Source: an uncultured archaeon
GTDB lineage: Archaea; Thermoproteota; Nitrososphaeria_A; Caldarchaeales; Wolframiiraptoraceae
Length of the DNA stretch: 48,331 nt
Assembly (NCBI GenBank): GCA_937974645.1
Contig: CALJVH010000012.1
Location: forward strand, 1 to 48,331
Reading direction: 5' to 3'
Below are positions 37,355 to 46,432 of the stretch, piece by piece. The position numbers and the translations under genes are program-made. The notes beneath the pieces were generated by a model. It was not told the origin of the DNA and searched no databases. It saw only the letters and a list, made by a program, of their open reading frames with translations. The stretch's first letter is position 1. Each line of letters starts with the position of its first letter.

Positions 37355-38260
37355 ATGCCTAAGATGGCCGTAGTCGGTCATCTAACGATAGACGAGATAG
37401 AAATCGAGAGTGGAGGCTTCACCAGCATGGGGGGTGTTGCCTGCTATGCTGCTCTAGCCGCTAGAGCTCTGGGCGCTGACGTAAAGATATTCACGAGAAT
37501 CGGGAAGGACTTCCAAGAGGAATACCTCCAAGCGCTCAAGGATGCGGGGATAGATTTGTCGGGAGTCATTGTTGGAGAAAACGAGGATAGCACCCGATTC
37601 AAGCTAACCTATTCAGGCGATCAGCGCCGCCTGAGAATCTTGGCAAGGGCCGGAGACTTAAGGCTGGAGAAAGCCGTGAAAGAGCTTCAATCATTCGACG
37701 TGATTTACCTCGGACCAGTAGCTTGGGAGATAAATCTGAGCGACGTTAGTGGGCTATCCGGCCGAGACTCTAGGCTGGCTTTAGATCCGCAAGGCCTGAT
37801 GAGAGAAGTCGACGAGATGGGATTAATCACGCTTAAGAGGATAGATCTTGAGATACCAGGTCTCTGGATGCTGAGGATCTCGAGAGAGGAGGCAGAGGTG
37901 CTCACCGGATCCATCGATCCCATCGAGATGCTCGATCGGCTTATGGGAGTCGGCGCTGAGATTACGATATTGACCTTAGGAAGGTTTGGAAGTTTCGTGG
38001 CACGTGGCTCCGAGACCATTAGAGTCCCATGCTATGAGACCATCGTTGTTGACTCGACGGGAGCTGGAGACGTATTCGGAGGGGCTTTCATAGCATCTTA
38101 CCTCAATTCTCAAGACCTCCGGTGGGCGGCGGCTATAGGATCTGCAATGGCATCCATAGTGGTCGAGGGGCAGAGCTTCAAGCCCCTAACCTCACCCGGA
38201 GTAAGAGAGGAGGCCGAGCGCAGGGCCGAGATGATTTACGAGAAAATAAAGCCCCTTTAG
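37355..38260 (+). CDS. PfkB family carbohydrate kinase
   Basis: MAVVGHLTIDEIEIESGGFTSMGGVACYAALAARALG..VDSTGAGDVFGGAFIASYL. Confidence 0.88.
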   Translation: MPKMAVVGHLTIDEIEIESGGFTSMGGVACYAALAARALGADVKIFTRIGKDFQEEYLQALKDAGIDLSGVIVGENEDSTRFKLTYSGDQRRLRILARAGDLRLEKAVKELQSFDVIYLGPVAWEINLSDVSGLSGRDSRLALDPQGLMREVDEMGLITLKRIDLEIPGLWMLRISREEAEVLTGSIDPIEMLDRLMGVGAEITILTLGRFGSFVARGSETIRVPCYETIVVDSTGAGDVFGGAFIASYLNSQDLRWAAAIGSAMASIVVEGQSFKPLTSPGVREEAERRAEMIYEKIKPL

Positions 38261-38421
38261 TCCACTTTTATTCCGTGCTTCTCCAAGGCCTTCTTAATCT
38301 TCTCGATCTCTGATCTAAGCCGAATTAGCTCCCCCACGATCATTTCTAGATCCGAGGGTAGAGTATAGCCCAGCCTCTTGGGATCCCTTAGCCTATCCAG
38401 CAGGTCTTCGGGCAATTCCAT
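38257..38421 (-). CDS. Small hypothetical protein, ~54 aa (M at 38421)
   Basis: MELPEDLLDRLRDPKRLGYTLPSDLEMIVGELIRLRSEIEKIKKALEKHGIKVD, coiled-coil-like; upstream part of the ORF overlaps the repeated element. Confidence 0.55.
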   Translation of the reverse strand: MELPEDLLDRLRDPKRLGYTLPSDLEMIVGELIRLRSEIEKIKKALEKHGIKVD

Positions 38422-38424
38422 CCA

Positions 38425-38503
38425 AGCACGCCGAGAAAATGTACACGCTACTCCCTTAAAACGGTAGTCGCGCCAGAGACGCAAGATTATTAAATCATCA
38501 CGA
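38425..38503. repeat. Copy 1 of a direct repeat upstream of the 54-aa minus-strand gene
   Basis: AAACGGTAGTCGCGCCAGAGACGCAAGATTATTAAATCATCACGA (38458-38503) plus upstream GCACGCCGAGAAAA. Confidence 0.65.
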
Positions 38504-38504
38504 A

Positions 38505-39050
38505 TCAGGATGGATGGAGTGCGTTCGGGTCATCGGCGGCCGCGATTATTCTTCCCCACCATGGACAATAGCTCTTAACGGTCTCTAGCCAATATTCAAG
38601 CTCGTTCTCAACAAAGCTGGGCGTGCCGTCGCAGAGCTCGATGCTGACCTCAACCATTCTCACGGTCTCGGGCTTTAAGTGCCAGCTCCAAGGCTTATTA
38701 AAACCACCATCACCACGGGCCAGCTCGCCCATTGGAAACAGGTCGTTCTTGCCCTCCATATTCTCAAGAGCGAGCCTAATAGTCTCCGCATCAGTAACAT
38801 AAATTACGAAGCGCTCACCATTCACGTCCACCAGGAAGTATTTTCCACGGGGCACTATGTATGGGACGGCGAAATGAACAGTAACAATCATCACTATGAC
38901 TAGTAACAAAATGATAATTGCTCGCCTATGAATCAGCACGTCATATTTTGCTTCAGTCAATATATATGGCTTTGTCCTATTGTGAATTGAACGATTGATG
39001 CTCGGGCCGGTCGCACCCGAGAAAAAACGGTAATCACGCTGAAGGGGCAA
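38505..39050 (-). CDS. BP74-like protein with N-terminal TM/signal anchor (start uncertain)
   Basis: IIILLLVIVMIVTVHFAVPYIV then YFLVDVNGERFVIYVTDAETIRLALE..LARGDGGFNKPWSWHLKPETVRMVEVSIELCDGTPSFVENELEYWLETVKSYCPWWGRI. Confidence 0.65.
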   Translation of the reverse strand: MPLQRDYRFFSGATGPSINRSIHNRTKPYILTEAKYDVLIHRRAIIILLLVIVMIVTVHFAVPYIVPRGKYFLVDVNGERFVIYVTDAETIRLALENMEGKNDLFPMGELARGDGGFNKPWSWHLKPETVRMVEVSIELCDGTPSFVENELEYWLETVKSYCPWWGRIIAAADDPNALHPS

Positions 39051-39070
39051 GATTATTAAGCATCATGAGA
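39012..39070. repeat. Copy 2 of the direct repeat, upstream of the BP74-like gene
   Basis: CGCACCCGAGAAAA then AAACGGTAATCACGCTGAAGGGGCAAGATTATTAAGCATCATGAGA (39025-39070), similar to 38458-38503. Confidence 0.65.
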
Positions 39071-39095
39071 TCCAATGGGGCTCTGAAGCAGAAAT

Positions 39096-39875
39096 ATGTC
39101 CCTAGCGCAGGCTTTCCAAAATCTATCAGGCGGAAACCTCATAATGCTAGCTACTCTAGCCGGGCTCTTCACGTCAATAATGAATCTCATAGGCGCTGTG
39201 CCAATACTATTTCTAAAGAGATCCTTCAAGAGGGTTTCCGATCTCGGGCTTGGATTCGCGTCCGGCGTCATGTTGGCGGCAAGCTTCACGAGCCTGATCC
39301 TACCAGCAATCGAGCTTGGGGGAATATTGTCGACATTACTGGGAGTGGTATTGGGAGCTGCAGCCATCTCGATAATGGATCGACTAATACCCCACATGCA
39401 TGCTATCCTAGGCATAGAAAAGGGGTTCTCTAGGCTTAAGGCTGTATGGCTCTTCGCCCTTGCAATAATGATACACAATATGCCGGAGGGGCTAGCGGTC
39501 GGGGTGAGCATAGGATCAGGCGACCTCGCCGCAGGCCTAGCCCTAGCGATAGCCATAGGAATCCAGAACATGCCTGAGGGGCTGTCAGTGGGCCTGTCAC
39601 TAATCTCCACCGAGAAATATAGTAAAGCCAGAGCCTACTTAATCTCCACAGCATCAGGATTTGTCGAGTTCCCCTTAGCAATAATCGGCGCCATAGCGGT
39701 CACGATCATCCATCAAATAGTTCCATATGCCATGGGGTTCGCGGCGGGAGCAATGCTATTCGTGGTAAGCGATGAGATTATACCGGAGCTACATAGGCTC
39801 GGCAAGGAAAAAACAATAACTTATAGCCTGATAGCAGGCCTAATGATAATGCTTTATCTAGATACCCTATTTTAA
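39096..39875 (+). CDS. ZIP family metal transporter
   Basis: LAIMIHNMPEGLAVGVSIG and AIAIGIQNMPEGLSVGLSL, ZIP family HNxPEG signatures. Confidence 0.93.
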   Translation: MSLAQAFQNLSGGNLIMLATLAGLFTSIMNLIGAVPILFLKRSFKRVSDLGLGFASGVMLAASFTSLILPAIELGGILSTLLGVVLGAAAISIMDRLIPHMHAILGIEKGFSRLKAVWLFALAIMIHNMPEGLAVGVSIGSGDLAAGLALAIAIGIQNMPEGLSVGLSLISTEKYSKARAYLISTASGFVEFPLAIIGAIAVTIIHQIVPYAMGFAAGAMLFVVSDEIIPELHRLGKEKTITYSLIAGLMIMLYLDTLF

Positions 39876-39925
39876 TCATAAACTTGGCCGGACACTATTG
39901 GGCGAATTTGAAAATGATATATGTA

Positions 39926-40810
39926 CTAAATCTTGAGAAAGCCCTTCTTCTCAAGCTCAACTTTCAACTTCTCTAACTCGTCGTCGGATAATGGCCTATG
40001 AGGGAACTTTGGATATCCAACATCTACACTTCTTAGTTTAAGGACGGCGTGTGTGGCAGGTATATTCGGCACAGAATACATTAGTTCTCTGAGCTCTATG
40101 ATGAGAAACTGCTTCTTCGCCGCATCATTGTATTTCTTCTCCCTCAGAAGCTTGTAAAAATCTATGACTATCTCTGGAAAAGCATTCGCCAATCCCGCAA
40201 CGCATCCATGACCCCCTGCAACCATGGCGGGTAGAAGTAACCTCTCTGTCCCTACTAGAAATCTGAAGTCATGCTTCTTAACAAACATCATGAATTGGTA
40301 AAACAGAATTATGTCTCCGCTCGTGTCCTTTATTCCGATAGCGCCATCATCAGCTATTTCGCCAATAATCTTCGGCGTGACCCCGTATCCAACCCTAGGC
40401 GGGATATTATAGACGAAGACTGGGAGATTAACTTTCTCAATCAATTTCTTAAAGAACCGGCGAACAGCATCCTCATCATACTTATAATAGAATGGGGGAG
40501 TGCTAGCTACCGCATCTGCTCCTATATCCTCCGCATGCTTAGCCAATTCAAGGGCCATATCAATGTTAGGTGATCCTACATGAACTATAACATCCATTTT
40601 ACCCGATGCGTATTCAACTGAAAGCTCAGCGATTCTTTTTCTTTCACTTAAGCTCATGGCGGGGCCGAGACCATATGTACCGCATACAAAGAGGCCATTA
40701 ACTTCATTTCTTTGGAGAAACTCAATGAGGTTTCTGACACCTTCAGTATATATTTTCCCATCGGCAGTGAATGGGCTCACTGCGGGGCATATTATGCCTG
40801 TGAATCTCAT
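39926..40810 (-). CDS. Dihydrodipicolinate synthase/KDG aldolase family protein
   Basis: GIICPAVSPFTADGKIYTEGVRNLIEFL..GLFVCGTYGLGPAMSLSERKRIAEL..VYNIPPRVGYGVTPKIIGEIA..GIKDTSGD. Confidence 0.9.
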   Translation of the reverse strand: MRFTGIICPAVSPFTADGKIYTEGVRNLIEFLQRNEVNGLFVCGTYGLGPAMSLSERKRIAELSVEYASGKMDVIVHVGSPNIDMALELAKHAEDIGADAVASTPPFYYKYDEDAVRRFFKKLIEKVNLPVFVYNIPPRVGYGVTPKIIGEIADDGAIGIKDTSGDIILFYQFMMFVKKHDFRFLVGTERLLLPAMVAGGHGCVAGLANAFPEIVIDFYKLLREKKYNDAAKKQFLIIELRELMYSVPNIPATHAVLKLRSVDVGYPKFPHRPLSDDELEKLKVELEKKGFLKI

Positions 40811-40907
40811 AAATGTGCAAGCTTTGAAATCCCTATTTATTCATTGCCTTGCCCGCCTTTTTGCCTTCATGCGGCATTATAAAAGTAGGTGCTGGCCAAC
40901 ATCAAAG

Positions 40908-42020
40908 CTATGCTTTTTCAAACCTATTCTCGAGCTTCTTAAGAACTTGCGGCAGAGTAGTATACTCCATCTCGCTCGGATCTAGTCGGGCCGGCATGAT
41001 CTCTCCCATGGTCCTCATGTAGATGGCTAGCTGAGCTGCGATGTTCCTGCTATAGTCCCAGAATGGATCGGCGAAAAGGTCTGCCGGCTCTGCTCCATTA
41101 ATCCCTACAAGCTTTCCATCAGATACTTGCCAGCCCATGGCAATTACTCTCGGAGGCCCGTCGAAGTACGATATGACTGCCTGCTTACAGCTCACCGGCA
41201 TTAGAGGGCCATTATGACTTCCTCTCATCCACCCGGCCACGAGGTATGGTATGGCGAAGGGAGCTAATATCTCGCCGATGGCCGGAAAGCCTGACTGAGA
41301 TCTAACTATGAGAACCGGATCATCCTTGCCAACGTACTTGCCTGCTATGAGAGATAAGCGGCTCGTTGATGCTGCGGCCGCCGGCTCGCCATCAGCTCTA
41401 TACACCTTACTCACGCAATATCTTCCCGTGGTTCCCAGTAGGGCAAGTAGATCATACGATTCCTCCGGGGTCTTTAGCCGAACCTTCTTACCCTCAACAA
41501 CATCAAATACTTCGAATATGAAGCCGTCCCGGAGCCTTGGATCTATCACGAGCCCAGCGGTATTGAATGGATCAGCAAATATCTTGAAAAGCGGCAGATT
41601 CCAAGCTCCCGGCTCTGTTTTATCCGCGGCGAAAATTACTATGGGATCAGATTGCCTTTCCTCAAACTCTAGCTCCGCGACACCCGGGCCAAGCCCTCGA
41701 ACATTCCCGCTAAAAGCATCCAAGAGCAGGTCTTGGCCAGCCGCATAAAGCTTTAAGGGCTTAGCAACCCTCTCCGTCAATTCATTGAATATTTTCCATG
41801 CGAGCGCATGAATTTCGGAGTTATTCTCGCCTTTATGATGCGTTATTATTAGGCCTATGTCATCCCCCACAGCATAAACGTAGAAGCTATTGATGAGCCC
41901 CGTTTTCTGGGCCTCCGAGAGCGCGTTTTTAGCAAATTCTATCATTTTCTGATGCGGCCCATAGTGCCCGGCAACCGATCCGACATCCGCCTTAATAATC
42001 GATACCGTTGTCCGGACCAT
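40908..42020 (-). CDS. Bifunctional fructose-1,6-bisphosphate aldolase/phosphatase
   Basis: TVSIIKADVGSVAGHYGPHQKMIEFAK..GDDIGLIITHHKGENN..DKTEPGAWNLPLFKIFADPFNTAGLVIDP. Confidence 0.95.
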   Translation of the reverse strand: MVRTTVSIIKADVGSVAGHYGPHQKMIEFAKNALSEAQKTGLINSFYVYAVGDDIGLIITHHKGENNSEIHALAWKIFNELTERVAKPLKLYAAGQDLLLDAFSGNVRGLGPGVAELEFEERQSDPIVIFAADKTEPGAWNLPLFKIFADPFNTAGLVIDPRLRDGFIFEVFDVVEGKKVRLKTPEESYDLLALLGTTGRYCVSKVYRADGEPAAAASTSRLSLIAGKYVGKDDPVLIVRSQSGFPAIGEILAPFAIPYLVAGWMRGSHNGPLMPVSCKQAVISYFDGPPRVIAMGWQVSDGKLVGINGAEPADLFADPFWDYSRNIAAQLAIYMRTMGEIMPARLDPSEMEYTTLPQVLKKLENRFEKA

Positions 42021-42120
42021 GTTCCTATCAGCGTCGTTTTACAGATGCGGAAAAAATATTATGTATGCATATTATGTAAAGGAAAAATCTCATCATTAAG
42101 TATTACAAAAGCCTTAAATA

Positions 42121-42672
42121 CTATAGCCCAAGTTCTTTGCTTATTTCCTTCAGAGCTTTAAGCGATAATTCAAGAAAATCATCGAGCGGTAAACCCGCTT
42201 GCTCGCAAAAGATTATCCTTTCTCTGCTAACATTTCTCGCAAAATCCTTTTGCTTGAATTTTTTCCTTAACGTTTCGACGCTTACTTCTTCCAGTTTCTT
42301 GTTCGGCATGACGAGCGCTGCTGCGATTACGAGCCCTGAGGCGGCGTCTGCAGCGATTAAGGCCTTTTCCATATCACTTTCGGGCTGTACTCCTGTGTTT
42401 TCGAAGTTGTGCGATTTTATGGCCCTCACTACATCTGGCGGTATGGAGCCCCCGAGAATCCTTTCCGCCTCGAGCCCATGTTTACTGGGCTCGTTTTTCG
42501 TTATCTCGTAGTCTATATCATGGAGTAGCCCTGCGAGCTCCCAGATGCTTTCATTTTTGCCGAGGTTACGCGCCATCGCCTTCATTATCGCGGAGACCGC
42601 GATCATGTGGAGAATAATCTTATCATTTGAGACATGCTCCCTGATTTTTCTCAGTACCTCCTCCTTATTCAT
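42121..42672 (-). CDS. HD domain protein
   Basis: LAGLLHDIDYEITKNEPSKHGLEAERILGGSIPPDVVRAIKSHN, HDIG-like layout. Confidence 0.88.
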   Translation of the reverse strand: MNKEEVLRKIREHVSNDKIILHMIAVSAIMKAMARNLGKNESIWELAGLLHDIDYEITKNEPSKHGLEAERILGGSIPPDVVRAIKSHNFENTGVQPESDMEKALIAADAASGLVIAAALVMPNKKLEEVSVETLRKKFKQKDFARNVSRERIIFCEQAGLPLDDFLELSLKALKEISKELGL

Positions 42673-42696
42673 TACCTCCCATCCCCCTCTCTTCGT

Positions 42697-44010
42697 CTAA
42701 AGATATTCCTCTACAGCTTCCCGGATTCTTCTACATGCTTCCCTTAGTGGCTTCTCATCGAGGACTGCAGAGATTCTAATATGATTATCGTAGCTTTGCC
42801 CGAAACATGCTCCGGGAGCAATCGCGACATCCTTCTCCTCCAAGAGCTTCCATGCGAACTTCCACGAGTCGAAGTTCTCCACGTTCATCCTGGGAAAGAT
42901 GTACATGGCTCCCTCAGGAGGCTTAACCTCTATTAGCTTGGACTTTGAAAGCTCCTCATAGAGTGTCTTCAACCTCATCCCGATTAACTCGATGTTCTTT
43001 CCCGCCGACACCTCGTCATTTAACGCTGCTAACGCTGCTCTCTGGACGAACTCGGGTATACATGTTATGGCCGTGTTCTGCGCTCTCGCCACGCGCGCCG
43101 CAGTCTCTGGGTCCGAAACCACGTAGCCGACCCTGAAGCCCGTCATCCCCCAGGTCTTCGAGAACGAGTTTATCATGATAGCGCGCTCGGCCCCGAGCTT
43201 CAGGATGCTCTCGAAGCCATCACGATAGCAAAAATCCATGTAGACTTCATCGCTTAGGATCCACGCGCCATAATCCTCGGCGAGCTCTATTACTGCCTTC
43301 ATACTCTTTTCGTCGAGAATCTTGCCGGTCGGGTTATTCGGGTAATTCAGAATTATCAGTTTGATCAGCCTGCTTATCTCCTCTTGGATCTTCTCAATCG
43401 GGTCCCAGTTCTCCTCGAATCTCGTCCTGATGATCTTCGGCCTCCTGCCAAGCCATTTAACTTGGTGGGCGTATAGTGGCCAGGCTGGCTCTATCACGAT
43501 GACTTCATCGCCGAGCTCCGTTACAGCTTCTATTGACCCATAGACGCCAAAGGTCCCGCCAGCGGTAATCGCGACATTATCGGGCTTCAGGTCTAGATTG
43601 AACTTCTCCGAGAGTTTCGAGGCTATCGCCGCCCTAAGCTCCTTGATCCCATTCGCCGGCCCATACTTGCTATAGCCCTCCCGAATAGCCTTACAGGCCG
43701 CCTCGACGGCGCTTGGGGGTGCCGTGAAATCCGGCTCACCGAGCTCCAGTCTGAAGACCTCCTTCCCCATTCGCTGGAGTTCTAGCGCTCTCGAGGCGAA
43801 CTCCCTCAGCTTTAGGCCGCTCTCCGGAGCCCCAGCGCCTCTTAGCCTCTCCTTCTCCTCCAGGAGTAGCGAGAAGAACTTTCTCGCAAGATCCCTGCTC
43901 AACCCGTGCTTACTAAACTCCAGGGTCAAGGTATCGAGCATCTCAACGCTTAGATCGGATCCTGCAAGCTCTGCACATATTCTAGATAACTCTGCCAAAC
44001 TCTTCATCAC
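42697..44010 (-). CDS. PLP-dependent aminotransferase class I/II with N-terminal extension
   Basis: FRLELGEPDFTAPPSAVEAACKAIREGYSKYGPANGIKELR..LNYPNNPTGKIL..MINSFSKTWGMTGFRVGY. Confidence 0.93.
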   Translation of the reverse strand: MMKSLAELSRICAELAGSDLSVEMLDTLTLEFSKHGLSRDLARKFFSLLLEEKERLRGAGAPESGLKLREFASRALELQRMGKEVFRLELGEPDFTAPPSAVEAACKAIREGYSKYGPANGIKELRAAIASKLSEKFNLDLKPDNVAITAGGTFGVYGSIEAVTELGDEVIVIEPAWPLYAHQVKWLGRRPKIIRTRFEENWDPIEKIQEEISRLIKLIILNYPNNPTGKILDEKSMKAVIELAEDYGAWILSDEVYMDFCYRDGFESILKLGAERAIMINSFSKTWGMTGFRVGYVVSDPETAARVARAQNTAITCIPEFVQRAALAALNDEVSAGKNIELIGMRLKTLYEELSKSKLIEVKPPEGAMYIFPRMNVENFDSWKFAWKLLEEKDVAIAPGACFGQSYDNHIRISAVLDEKPLREACRRIREAVEEYL

Positions 44011-44070
44011 GGCTTCACCCCACTTTCGCCGCCTCTTCCAAAGTTAAGGCTTTTTAACCATTTGCCATAA

Positions 44071-44895
44071 TTGCAATCTGTGAAGGCCGAGGAGCCTAGA
44101 TTCGGAGAAGAGTTCTATCACGTCAGAGTTAAGCCCGGAGAGGTCTCGAGATATGTTCTCCTTCCAGGCGATCCGGAGCGCGTTCCATTAGTCGCTGAGT
44201 TTTGGGATGAGGCTTGGGAGGTCTCCCATCACAGAGAGTTTAAGCTTTGGAGTGGCAGGGTTAACGGGAGACTCATCTCGGCGTGCTCCACGGGCATAGG
44301 CCCGGCATCGACCTCAATAGCAGTCGAGGAGCTCACGAGAACTGGCGCGGACACCTTCATCAGGGTTGGGAGTACGGGCGCGATCCAGCCGCATATAGAG
44401 CTTGGCGATCTTGTTATATCCTCAGCCGCTCTCAGGCTTGAGGGCGCGAGTATGGATTATGCTCCTCCGGAGTATCCTGCCGCCGCGAGCTACGAGGTCC
44501 TCCTAGCCCTGATCGAGGCTGCTGAGTCCCTGAATGTAACCTATCACGTGGGCGTCACCGCGACGACAGACAGCTTCTACCTTGGCCAGGGGAGGAAAGG
44601 CTTTCGGAGTTATGTGTGGAGTAGGACGGAGCGGCTTCTCGAGGACCTGAGGAGGATGGGCGTCCTTAGCTTTGATATGGAGACATCAGCGATCTACACG
44701 ATAGCATCGGTTTACGGACTTCGGGCTGGATCGGTCTGTGCGGTCTTCGCCAATAGGGTTAGGGATGAGTTTGGGATTGTTGGAGAAAGGGATGCCGTGA
44801 GAGTCGCTGTTGAGGCCGTTAAGATTCTCCAAGAATGGGATGAGCTTAAGATTGAGCGGGGTAAGTCCCTGTTTTATCCCTCACTTCTGAAGTAA
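44071..44895 (+). CDS. Nucleoside phosphorylase (uridine phosphorylase-like)
   Basis: YVLLPGDPERVPLVAEFWDEA..STGIGPASTSIAVEELTRTGADTFIRVGSTGAIQPHIELGDLVI..FDMETSAIYTIAS. Confidence 0.92.
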   Translation: MQSVKAEEPRFGEEFYHVRVKPGEVSRYVLLPGDPERVPLVAEFWDEAWEVSHHREFKLWSGRVNGRLISACSTGIGPASTSIAVEELTRTGADTFIRVGSTGAIQPHIELGDLVISSAALRLEGASMDYAPPEYPAAASYEVLLALIEAAESLNVTYHVGVTATTDSFYLGQGRKGFRSYVWSRTERLLEDLRRMGVLSFDMETSAIYTIASVYGLRAGSVCAVFANRVRDEFGIVGERDAVRVAVEAVKILQEWDELKIERGKSLFYPSLLK

Positions 44896-44996
44896 TCGAA
44901 TCAAAAATATGAATTCAGGTTGCTCTTGCTAAAGATTCTTTGAGCAGCCTTCTTGACCCCCTGCTTGGTTAGGCTAAGTTCAACCTCGCCTCCATA

Positions 44997-45128
44997 ATGT
45001 TCTTTGGCGAAGAGATATTATCATTCCTCAGCACACATTTCGAGCTCACAACACTTCTGGTCGGCGCGGCGATGGCAGCATTCCCAGCAACCTATAGCCT
45101 TCTCAGGAGAAAGGGATCACGCTTCTAA
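44997..45128 (+). CDS. Possible 43-aa membrane protein or C-terminal remnant
   Basis: MFFGEEILSFLSTHFELTTLLVGAAMAAFPATYSLLRRKGSRF*, one hydrophobic segment; not in the supplied ORF list. Confidence 0.3.
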   Translation: MFFGEEILSFLSTHFELTTLLVGAAMAAFPATYSLLRRKGSRF

Positions 45129-46430
45129 AGCTCTCTTTCTCCCGAAGGTTACTTTCGTCGTGATCAGTCTCTCGCCCATGAAGAGCCGTGAGCTTAGTAA
45201 GAGGAGTACTGACGCGAATCCTAGCATAACCATTATGGATATGATGGCGGAATTTATGTCCCCGGCGAACCCGCTGTGAATCGCGAGGAAGAGGTGGGTG
45301 AAGGGGTCTAGAAGAAGGGCGATCTTAACATCCATTGGAAGACCTTGGACCGGTGTGAAAACGAGTATGAAAAATGGCGGCATTAGGAGCGGGAAGGTTA
45401 CGGCTCCGACTAGTTGCTGAGCACTCCTGACGTCGCTCCCCAGAACCCCGACGAGAAGGCCTATGCACGTCATCATAACCATCGCGATGATTATCGAGGA
45501 GACTAGTATAGGGAGGAAGGCTGGGGACGGCCAGAGATCAAGAAACGTTAGACTCACCTGCGGCCCAATCTCAACCTCCTCAAAGGGAATTCGGGCCATC
45601 ATACTGCCCGCGATCATCAGGCCATAGATCCCGAAGCCCACGAGGAAAGAGATCGTGCTCAGGAGAACCATCACGAATGTTCCGAGGAGTTTGCTGAGCA
45701 GGATCACTATCCTTCTCGCCGGGATTGTTAGGAGCAGCTCGAGCGTCTTGGACTCTTTCTCTAGTGCTATGCTTGTCGCAGATACCGTGGAGGCGTAGCT
45801 CGCAACCATTACCGCGACAAGCGGCAGTCCGAATAGTGTCGTTAGAAAAGTCGCGGCGATGGCCGTGACCGGGGCCCTCAACATCTTGCCGAGGTAAAGC
45901 ACTAGAGGGCTTTCCAAGACAGGCTTCTCGAAGAATTTTGGATCAATACCGCTTCCATGAACCCTCTCGGCTAGAGACTTGAATGAGTCGAGCAGGATCT
46001 CGGAGAACCTCTGGCTCATGCTAATCTCAGAGATCGCGGCGGATCGTATCGAGTAGATCGTAATGATCTTGCTTTGAATTCCGGATGTGAAGTTCCTAGT
46101 GAATCCATTCGGGATTATCATGATATTAATGGCTTGTCTTGCCGCGGCCTCGATACACTCTTCCTCAGCTGAGCACTCGACTTTAATTAGCTGGATCCCC
46201 CTCTCTTTGAGGAGGCCCGGCAATTCTGCCGTTGTTAGCCTTGTTTTATCTAGATCTGCTAACCCGATTATGATGCCAGCTTCGGCCTTCTCCATCGCGG
46301 CGCTCATTCCCAGCCCAGTTAACGCGCCCATCAGCGGGAATACTATCAGTGGTATTATTATCGCGCCGATGAGTATGCTCCTTTCCATCAGGAGCTCCTT
46401 AACCTCCTTCCTTAGCAGGATTCTGAGCAT
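45117..46430 (-). CDS. ABC-2 type transporter permease (NatB-like)
   Basis: LRKEVKELLMERSILIGAIIIPLIVFPLMG..ALEKESKTLELLLTIPARRIVILLSKLLGTF. Confidence 0.88.
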   Translation of the reverse strand: MLRILLRKEVKELLMERSILIGAIIIPLIVFPLMGALTGLGMSAAMEKAEAGIIIGLADLDKTRLTTAELPGLLKERGIQLIKVECSAEEECIEAAARQAINIMIIPNGFTRNFTSGIQSKIITIYSIRSAAISEISMSQRFSEILLDSFKSLAERVHGSGIDPKFFEKPVLESPLVLYLGKMLRAPVTAIAATFLTTLFGLPLVAVMVASYASTVSATSIALEKESKTLELLLTIPARRIVILLSKLLGTFVMVLLSTISFLVGFGIYGLMIAGSMMARIPFEEVEIGPQVSLTFLDLWPSPAFLPILVSSIIIAMVMMTCIGLLVGVLGSDVRSAQQLVGAVTFPLLMPPFFILVFTPVQGLPMDVKIALLLDPFTHLFLAIHSGFAGDINSAIISIMVMLGFASVLLLLSSRLFMGERLITTKVTFGRKRALEA

Positions 46431-46432
46431 TC

